From positions 1 to 5,631 of the forward strand of contig JAPLIW010000746.1 of NCBI GenBank assembly GCA_026388915.1: DNA of 5,631 bases, in the 5' to 3' direction. Shown here piece after piece: positions 1 through 5,631 of this stretch. The stretch is from Deltaproteobacteria bacterium. GTDB lineage: Bacteria > Desulfobacterota > SM23-61. The position numbers and the translations under genes were made by a program. Under the pieces are notes generated by a model. The model ran no database searches and had not been told where the DNA came from. It worked only from the letters and a program-made list of their open reading frames with translations. The first letter of the stretch is position 1. Each line of letters opens with the position of its first letter.

Positions 1-1
1 G

Positions 2-85
2 AAGATCACTTCCGGTTACGCCGCCCGGTATGCCCAGATGGTCACTTCGGCGGGAACGGGGGCGGTGTTCAAGGATCGCTTTTAA
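2..85 (+). CDS. C-terminal end of an unidentified protein (partial, 5' end outside window)
   Basis: An open frame enters from the left edge and runs 27 codons to a TAA at 83-85. The visible tail reads KITSGYAARYAQMV followed by TSAGTGAVFKDRF. Codon use (GCC, CGG, ACG, GCG, TTC) matches the GC-rich genes in the window, which supports genuine coding. The other two plus frames give glycine-rich or stop-containing sequence that looks less natural. I do not recognise the family from so short a tail. It shows no membrane segment and no metal-binding motif. It is separated from the downstream operon by a palindrome and a gene remnant, so there is no reason to link its function to merR-kamA. Confidence 0.5.
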   Translation, partial: KITSGYAARYAQMVTSAGTGAVFKDRF

Positions 86-109
86 CCCTTTTCTCCCCTA
101 CCGACAAGC

Positions 110-139
110 CGCGGGGGCAATTCATGAATTGCCCCCGCG
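110..139. repeat. Perfect 30-bp palindrome
   Basis: The sequence is perfectly self-complementary around the 124/125 axis. Each 15-nt arm reads CGCGGGGGCAATTCA. As RNA it would form a very GC-rich stem closed by an AT-rich tip (AATTCATGAATT). It starts 25 nt after the stop of the upstream gene, a typical terminator position, but no T-tract follows on either strand. It could be a transcript-end-protecting hairpin, a rho-dependent end, or a binding site for a dimeric protein. Confidence 0.7.
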
Positions 140-186
140 CGGCTGCCGCTGATCACCAGCAAGAAAACAACATTAAGCAAGAATCT

Positions 187-279
187 ATGACTTCCCGGGA
201 ACGGGTTCTGACCGCTGTCTCTTACCGGGAGCCGGACCCGGTCTCCTACGATCTGGGGGGCCTGGAGCCCAAGGGAAAA
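187..279 (+). pseudogene. Truncated start of a uroporphyrinogen-decarboxylase (UroD/MtaA)-family gene
   Basis: From the ATG at 187 the translation begins MTSRERVLTAVSYREPDPV and continues SYDLGG. This is the standard opening of UroD-superfamily proteins (pattern M-T-x-R-E-R-V-L-x-A-(x)n-E-P-D-x-V-P-x-D-L-G-G), which include uroporphyrinogen-III decarboxylases and corrinoid-linked methyltransferases such as MtaA. Similarity stops just after the DLGG motif near 261. The frame then runs into an AT-rich stretch and ends at a TAG at 337, so at most about 50 residues remain of a family usually 330-380 residues long. The UroD-like piece is about 65 % G+C, and the sequence after about 270 is about 26 %, so the break looks like a rearrangement or deletion junction. 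No convincing Shine-Dalgarno sequence precedes the ATG. I infer a dead remnant. Confidence 0.6.
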
Positions 280-306
280 TTTTTTTTACAATGCGTCATT
301 TTTTTC

Positions 307-335
307 TTGACAGATGGGTTTTATTTTTTTACACT
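307..335 (+). promoter_or_regulatory. Sigma70-type promoter of the merR-kamA operon
   Basis: A perfect -35 hexamer TTGACA (307-312) is followed after 17 bp by TACACT (330-335), which matches 4 of 6 positions of the -10 consensus. The spacer and flanks are extremely AT-rich. Transcription would start near 342 and give a leader of about 80 nt before the merR start. The 17-bp spacer is the normal optimum, unlike the 19-20 bp spacers of classic MerR-activated promoters. This suggests repression or simple autoregulation rather than promoter twisting. Confidence 0.65.
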
Positions 336-341
336 GTAGAA

Positions 342-376
342 AAATAGATCTAAATCTATTTATAAATCTGGATTTA
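342..376. promoter_or_regulatory. Candidate operator: cluster of inverted and direct repeats at the transcription start
   Basis: Two adjacent dyads lie immediately downstream of the -10 box. The first has 8-bp arms AAATAGAT (342-349) and ATCTATTT (354-361) around 4 nt. The second has 6-bp arms TAAATC (363-368) and GATTTA (371-376) around 2 nt. The 7-mer TAAATCT also occurs as a direct repeat at 351 and 363, and TAGATCTA (345-352) is itself palindromic. A shared half-site near AAATCT placed over +1 to +35 is what an operator for a dimeric repressor would look like. The adjacent MerR-type protein is the obvious candidate ligand. AT-rich sequence throws up chance dyads, so this remains inference. 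Confidence 0.45.
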
Positions 377-421
377 TTTTTCTTGGCTATCGAAATTATA
401 AGTTCCTCTTGGAGTTTTACC

Positions 422-706
422 ATGAGGACCTCGGATATCTTAAAAAAGCTAAATATTCCAAGACACAAACTTTATTACTTGGAACAAAAGGGCTATATCA
501 AGCCGAAGCGGATCCCCATGGGAGAGCTGGAATACAGGGAATACAGCGAAGAAGAATTTCGAAAGCTTGAACTGATCTGGAAATACCTGCAGAGCGGATT
601 TAAGCATAAGATCGCCTACGAAAAAGCCATGGAGGAATTGCGGAGCCCAGGGTTCAAATTCGATCCGCAAGCTCAAAAATCTGGACCCCAGGAGTCCAAA
701 ACCTGA
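422..706 (+). CDS. Small stand-alone MerR-type transcriptional regulator
   Basis: The protein has 94 residues. The start at 422 is chosen because GGAG (411-414) lies 7 nt upstream. An in-frame ATG at 314 would add a hydrophobic, non-homologous leader that overlaps the promoter. Residues 2-60 form a MerR-like winged helix-turn-helix: TSDILKKLNIPRHKLYYLEQ covers the HTH, KGYIKPKRI is the turn into the wing, and EYREYSEEEFRKLELI is the typical Y-R-x-Y-S-x-E-(x)n-L element. A short helix (61-73) and a polar tail follow. The usual long dimerisation helix and effector-binding domain are absent (family members are often 120-150 aa or longer), and there is no cysteine, so thiol-based metal sensing is excluded. 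G+C is about 45 %, lower than kamA, and is lowest in the first 60 nt. The stop lies 9 nt before the kamA start, so the genes are cotranscribed. It probably regulates its own operon. Confidence 0.85.
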   Translation: MRTSDILKKLNIPRHKLYYLEQKGYIKPKRIPMGELEYREYSEEEFRKLELIWKYLQSGFKHKIAYEKAMEELRSPGFKFDPQAQKSGPQESKT

Positions 707-715
707 GAGGTGAAC

Positions 716-1915
716 ATGAGCGTTCCTGGCAGTACCTTGCTCCCTCGGGAGCCAATCCGAACTACCCGCATCGCCGAGGCCAAAACCCCTGCCGAGGAAG
801 AATATCAGCTGAATCCCTGGAAGGACGCCACGGATGAAGAGTGGGAAGACTGGCGGTGGCAATTAAGGAACCGGATCACCAAGGCCGAGCAGCTCAAACT
901 TCTCTTGAACCTAAATGACGAAGAAGTCGCCGCCATAGACGTTTCCAAGGGCCGGATGGCCACGGCCATCACCCCCTACTTCGCCACCCTGATGAGCCGG
1001 ACGGACCCTAATTGCCCCATTCGTCGGCAGGCTCTCCCGACCCTCGAGGAATTTCACGTCTCCCCCCACGATCTCTTGGATCCCTGCGCGGAGGATGAGA
1101 ATTCACCCGTCCCTGGCCTCGTTCACCGCTATCCGGACCGCGTTCTCCTCCTGGTCACGGACAAGTGCGCCGTGTACTGCCGCTACTGCACCCGCAGAAG
1201 AATAGTGGGCTCGAGCGAAAACTGCATCAAAGAGGATGAACTGGATGAGGCCATCGGCTACATTCAGGCGACCAAAAAAATCCGCGACGTCCTGATTTCC
1301 GGGGGCGATCCCCTCCTTCTGGAAGATGACCACCTGGAAAGAATCCTCGCCAAAGTGAGGAAGGTTCCTCACGTGGAGATGGTCCGGATCGGAACCCGGG
1401 TGCCGGCGACTCTTCCCCAGCGCATCACCCCGGCCCTGGTCAACATGCTGCGGAAGTACCATCCTCTCTGGATGAGCATTCATTTCAGCCATCCCAAAGA
1501 AGTCACCAAAGAAGTGCGCCGCTCCTGCGGTCTTCTGGCGGATGCCGGGATTCCCCTGGGAAGTCAGACCGTTCTCCTGCGGGGAATCAACGACAAGCCT
1601 TCCATCATGAAGCGCCTGATGCACGAGCTCCTGAAGATCCGGGTTCGCCCCTACTACATCTATCAGTGCGACCTGGCCATGGGAACCGAGCATTTCCGGA
1701 CTCCCATTGCCGTAGGAATCAACATCATCGAGAAACTGCGCGGCCACACCACTGGGTATGCCGTTCCCAGTTTTGTGATTGACGCCCCCGGCGGCGGGGG
1801 CAAGATCCCGGTAGGACCGACCTACCTGATTTCCCAGGACAAAGGAAAGATGGTCCTGCGGAACTATCAAGGGAAGGTCTTTGAGTATCAGGAGCCCGGG
1901 GCCGTGGACTCCTGA
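716..1915 (+). CDS. kamA: KamA-family radical SAM/PLP aminomutase, probable lysine 2,3-aminomutase
   Basis: The 399-residue protein is predicted to interconvert L-lysine and L-beta-lysine (EC 5.4.3.2) in the cytoplasm using a [4Fe-4S] cluster, SAM and PLP. ATG 716 is preferred because GAGG (707-710) lies 5 nt upstream; the in-frame GTG at 710 sits inside that site. Residues 35-70 (WKDATDEEWEDWRWQLRNRI) match the KamA N-terminal helical region. C151, C155 and C158 form the CxxxCxxC cluster motif, and SGGDP (195-199) is the SAM-binding motif. D319 in YQCD, D356 in DAPGGGGK and K363 align, at a constant offset of 26, with Asp293, Asp330 and PLP-Lys337 of Clostridium subterminale lysine 2,3-aminomutase. 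Both aspartates bind the lysine epsilon-amino group, so lysine specificity is favoured over glutamate 2,3-aminomutase. The structural zinc ligands are missing: the Cys268 equivalent is K294, and the protein ends before the C-terminal CxCxxC. No beta-lysine acetyltransferase (ablB) follows. TGA TAA stops occur in tandem. Confidence 0.9.
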   Translation: MSVPGSTLLPREPIRTTRIAEAKTPAEEEYQLNPWKDATDEEWEDWRWQLRNRITKAEQLKLLLNLNDEEVAAIDVSKGRMATAITPYFATLMSRTDPNCPIRRQALPTLEEFHVSPHDLLDPCAEDENSPVPGLVHRYPDRVLLLVTDKCAVYCRYCTRRRIVGSSENCIKEDELDEAIGYIQATKKIRDVLISGGDPLLLEDDHLERILAKVRKVPHVEMVRIGTRVPATLPQRITPALVNMLRKYHPLWMSIHFSHPKEVTKEVRRSCGLLADAGIPLGSQTVLLRGINDKPSIMKRLMHELLKIRVRPYYIYQCDLAMGTEHFRTPIAVGINIIEKLRGHTTGYAVPSFVIDAPGGGGKIPVGPTYLISQDKGKMVLRNYQGKVFEYQEPGAVDS

Positions 1916-1928
1916 TAAAGGAAAGGAG

Positions 1929-2039
1929 GTGGTCACCCTTAGACTGAGGACAGGCAAGAGGAGTCGTTCATCGCCAAGAGCCAATATGACCCCACACACA
2001 TCTAAGCCCGCCTTTCTCGCGATGACTCCTTTTGCGTAA
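1929..2039 (+). CDS. Doubtful small ORF (36 codons) behind kamA
   Basis: A GTG at 1929 opens a 36-codon frame ending at TAA 2037-2039, between the kamA stop and the operon terminator. AAAGGA (1917-1922) lies 6 nt upstream. The GTG itself sits inside AAAGGAGGTG (1922-1931), an almost ideal anti-Shine-Dalgarno match. The first half of the product is strongly basic (LRLRTGKRSRSSPR) and the second half neutral (MTPHTSKPAFLAMTPFA). No family is recognised. The alternative is that AAAGGAGGTG is an orphan ribosome-binding site whose gene has been lost, because no ATG, GTG or TTG lies at a normal distance beyond it. Part of the region (2016-2026) also resembles a common intergenic repeat core. Real expression is uncertain. 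Confidence 0.2.
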   Translation: MVTLRLRTGKRSRSSPRANMTPHTSKPAFLAMTPFA

Positions 2040-2065
2040 ACAAAAACTGGTTATCACCCAGCCTG

Positions 2066-2103
2066 AAGCCTTCTTTCTTGCCCAAGAAAGAAGGCTTTTT
2101 TTT
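2066..2103 (+). terminator. Intrinsic terminator of the merR-kamA operon
   Basis: Arms AAGCCTTCTTTCTTG (2066-2080) and CAAGAAAGAAGGCTT (2083-2097) are perfectly complementary over 15 bp around CC; a realistic loop is GCCC. An uninterrupted run of eight T residues (2096-2103) follows directly. There is no T-run on the opposite strand, so it acts only in the plus direction. It lies about 150 nt after the kamA stop. Confidence 0.95.
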
Positions 2104-2238
2104 CATTCGGAAAGAAGAAGAGGGAAAAACATGCTGGATTTCGGCAGGAGAGTTTAAAGTCTAGGAATTTCCGGCGGGGAAACGGATCGCAGAAATCCCC
2201 CCCTGCCCCCCGAAGCTGTGAAAAAATTGGTTTTCAGC

Positions 2239-2265
2239 CGTCACCCCGGTGAAAACCGGGGTCCA
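2239..2265 (+). repeat. Left GTCA..CCGG hairpin module
   Basis: CGTC is followed by an 8-bp stem ACCCCGGT / ACCGGGGT (2243-2250 with 2255-2262) closed by a GAAA tetraloop, then CCA. It matches the module at 2292-2318 in inverted orientation at 21 of 27 positions. Confidence 0.85.
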
Positions 2266-2291
2266 GTAAGTTCGTAACACCTTGAAAACAA

Positions 2292-2318
2292 TGGATTCCG
2301 GCTTTCGCCGGAATGACG
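2292..2318 (-). repeat. Right GTCA..CCGG hairpin module (inverted copy)
   Basis: Read on the minus strand it is CGTC, stem ATTCCGGC / GCCGGAAT around GAAA, then CCA. All six differences from the left copy fall in the stem and form three compensatory pair changes (two C-G to T-A, one T-A to C-G). The folded shape, not the exact sequence, seems to be kept. Confidence 0.85.
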
Positions 2319-2348
2319 TAAAAAAGAACTGAATCGATTTTTTCACAC

Positions 2349-2375
2349 CTTCCCCTTTGCCAAGGGGGGGAAGAG
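2349..2375 (-). repeat. C/G-rich hairpin in the right arm, possible end of the lon transcript
   Basis: Plus-strand CTTCCCCTT (2349-2357) can pair with AAGGGG and AAG (2363-2375) across a TGCC loop, with three extra G residues bulged. On the minus strand it lies about 70 nt beyond the lon stop and is followed by GTGTGAAAAAATC rather than a T-run, so it is not a canonical intrinsic terminator. No better terminator for hsp20-lon is visible. Confidence 0.4.
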
Positions 2376-2443
2376 CGGGGATTTCTGGGAAATCTTTTCA
2401 GAAGGCTAAACCGTTGCCTATTTTCAAAGCGCTAAAGGGGTAC

Positions 2444-4893
<2,450 letters not shown>

Positions 4894-4897
<4 letters not shown>

Positions 4898-5322
4898 CGG
4901 ATCTTTACCTCCACATTGGGGGAGACCGGCTCTTTGGTTTTGGGCACGGTGATCACGAGGAATCCCTGGCGGTAGGAAGCCTTGAAATCATCGGACCTCA
5001 GCGGGAAAGGAATCCGGATCGTGCGCTGGAATTTCCCGTAATCGATCTCCATCTGATGGAGACGGATTTTGGTCGGAGAAGACGGCTCTTTCCGGAACCC
5101 GCTGATGGAAAGGATATCTTTGTCAAAGATGACGTGGATGTCTTCCGCCTTCATCCCGGCGATCTCCAGGACCACGACCAGGTGGTCCTCGGTTTCATAG
5201 ATATCCATCAGCGGGGAAAAGGACCGATCAGGCTGATACCACAGGGGTTTAGCGTCCTTAAACATATCGCTCATCATTCGATAAACCTGATCGCTGAACT
5301 GGTCAAAGTCTTTCGGCGGCAT
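4894..5322 (-). CDS. hsp20: Small heat-shock protein (Hsp20/alpha-crystallin family)
   Basis: This 142-residue ATP-independent holdase binds unfolding proteins and usually forms oligomers. The start at 5322 is chosen because GGGAGGAG (5333-5326) gives an ideal site 5 nt upstream. The in-frame ATG at 5361 has no ribosome-binding site and overlaps the putative -10 region. Residues 1-35 form the variable N-terminal arm. The alpha-crystallin domain runs from about 36 to 128, from SPLMDIYETEDHLVVVLEI through KAEDIHV, LSISGFR and FQRTIRIPFPL to YRQGFLVITVPK, with the G-x-L motif at G120-L122. The tail NVEVKIR carries a V-x-V/I element equivalent to the IxI oligomerisation motif. Neither the CIRCE element nor a clear sigma32 promoter was seen upstream. 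It is the first gene of an operon with lon and overlaps it by 4 nt, linking a holdase to a protease. Confidence 0.95.
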
Positions 5323-5357
5323 GGTCTCCTCCCGATCCCGGCCCCAACTATATAAGA

Positions 5358-5386
5358 ACATTAAGCATTAAATGGAGGAGAGTCAA
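5358..5386 (-). promoter_or_regulatory. Possible weak promoter of hsp20-lon
   Basis: On the minus strand TTGACT (5386-5381, 5 of 6 to the -35 consensus) is followed after 17 bp by TAATGT (5363-5358, 3 of 6). The leader to the start at 5322 would be about 30 nt. A separate TATATA (5354-5349) has no matching -35. No heat-shock-type consensus could be made to fit with correct spacing. Confidence 0.3.
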
Positions 5387-5390
5387 GGGC

Positions 5391-5415
5391 GGAGGCGAAT
5401 ACTGGAGGCGAATAC
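5391..5415. repeat. Two-copy 13-bp tandem repeat upstream of hsp20
   Basis: GGAGGCGAATAC occurs at 5391-5402 and again at 5404-5415, one base apart (period 13). It sits just upstream of the putative -35 of hsp20. It may be a replication-slippage duplication or a pair of binding sites. The period is not one helical turn, so cooperative binding on the same face is less likely. Confidence 0.7.
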
Positions 5416-5631
5416 CGAATCCGGAATATCAGGGCCATTTCCGATCGGGGGGAGTCTGACACCTTGCCCACCTCCAGTTTTTGAGGAAAGAACCCATGTC
5501 CGAGAAGAAGCCGGAAGCGAGAGGGGTTAGCCCATGGGGTTCAGACTGAAGGAATTCGGATCATCATCCTAAGGTGGTTATTCTTTCATTGGGTCGGGCC
5601 TTTCCCGGGGAGATTCGAAAGGGGAGAGGTT
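5416..5631. other. Gene-poor right edge
   Basis: No convincing gene is visible. The best plus-strand candidate is a 17-codon frame (5496-5549, MSEKKPEARGVSPWGSD) with GAGG 9 nt upstream, too short to support. The TGACACC at 5457-5463 and the short GGG..CCC hairpin around 5596-5607 did not lead to a recognisable element. A gene may begin beyond the right edge. Confidence 0.4.

Larger units (their letters stand above)
2191..2386. repeat. Large compound imperfect inverted repeat (MITE/BIME-like)
   Basis: Three blocks recur in mirrored order on the two sides of an axis near 2278. The outer block AGAAATCCCC (2191-2200) pairs with GGGGATTTCT (2377-2386). The middle block TGTGAAAAAAT (2217-2227) pairs with ATTTTTTCACA (2337-2347). 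The inner block is a 27-nt GTCA..CCGG hairpin module (2239-2265 against 2292-2318). The right arm has an extra C/G-rich hairpin (2349-2375) that is shortened on the left. The element fills most of the gap between the convergent kamA and lon genes. It contains no transposase. The building blocks resemble dispersed palindromic repeats seen in many deltaproteobacterial genomes (recall, not searched). Confidence 0.75.

Noticed and set aside
247..290. Possible terminator: GGGC/GCCC hairpin followed by a T-run
   Set aside because: The stem is only 4 bp and the T-run begins about nine bases after it, too far for an intrinsic terminator.
314..421. Upstream in-frame ATG extending the MerR-type protein
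   Set aside because: It has no Shine-Dalgarno sequence, the extension is hydrophobic and not MerR-like, and it overlaps the promoter; ATG 422 has GGAG 7 nt upstream.
710..715. GTG start two codons before the chosen kamA start
   Set aside because: The GTG lies inside the ribosome-binding site that serves the ATG at 716.
1103..1999. 298-codon minus-strand ORF opposite kamA
   Set aside because: It lies entirely antisense to a clearly recognised gene and its own protein shows no recognisable domain.
2016..2026. CTCGCGATGAC, resembling the core of the common GTCATTGCGAG intergenic repeat in inverted orientation
   Set aside because: Only about ten bases match and the rest of the repeat is not recognisable, so it cannot be called.
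2161..2346. 61-codon minus-strand ORF
   Set aside because: It is a translation of the inverted repeat. Strings such as SFRRKPESI and WTPVFTGVTA are familiar spurious products of GTCA..CCGG repeats, not a protein.
5323..5361. Longer hsp20 start at 5361
   Set aside because: It has no ribosome-binding site and overlaps the likely -10; the start at 5322 has an ideal GGGAGGAG.
5612..5619. GATTCGAA, resembling a tRNA T-loop
   Set aside because: The flanking bases do not form a T-stem, and no acceptor, D or anticodon arm can be built around it.

Overview
The window looks like chromosomal DNA of a fairly GC-rich bacterium, with coding regions at about 58-60 % G+C by eye. A deltaproteobacterial (Desulfobacterota-like) source is my best guess. 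The basis is an hsp20-lon pair, a lysine 2,3-aminomutase-family gene, a remnant of a uroporphyrinogen-decarboxylase-type gene, and intergenic repeats of the 'GTCATTCCGGCGAAAGCCGG' kind that are common in such genomes. This is inference; no rRNA or marker gene settles it.

Left part (1-421): the last 27 codons of an unidentified gene end at 85. A perfect 30-bp palindrome (110-139) follows, then a broken start of a UroD-family gene (187-279). At about 270 the base composition drops abruptly from about 65 % to about 26 % G+C. This AT-rich leader carries a near-consensus sigma70 promoter (TTGACA, 17 bp, TACACT) and a cluster of inverted and direct repeats at the expected transcription start, a good candidate operator.

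Centre left (422-2103): a two-gene operon encodes a very small MerR-type regulator (94 aa) and a KamA-family radical SAM/PLP aminomutase (399 aa). The aminomutase keeps the three cluster cysteines, the PLP lysine and both aspartates that bind the lysine side chain in lysine 2,3-aminomutase. It has lost all four cysteines of the structural zinc site. A doubtful 36-codon ORF behind a very strong Shine-Dalgarno sequence follows, and a textbook intrinsic terminator (2066-2103) closes the operon.

Convergent intergenic region (2104-2443): most of it is a large imperfect inverted repeat (2191-2386). Each arm contains a GTCA..CCGG hairpin module, and the two modules differ only by base-pair-preserving substitutions.

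Right part (2444-5631, minus strand): a small heat-shock protein gene and lon overlap by 4 nt (ATGA), forming a protein quality-control operon in which Hsp20 holds unfolding proteins and Lon degrades damaged ones. The 309 bp upstream hold a possible weak promoter, a 13-bp tandem duplication and no convincing gene.

The parts that most deserve follow-up are the zinc-site-less KamA protein paired with a minimal MerR regulator and its repeat-rich promoter, and the compound inverted repeat. I see no clear evidence of a wholly new defence or mobile system.
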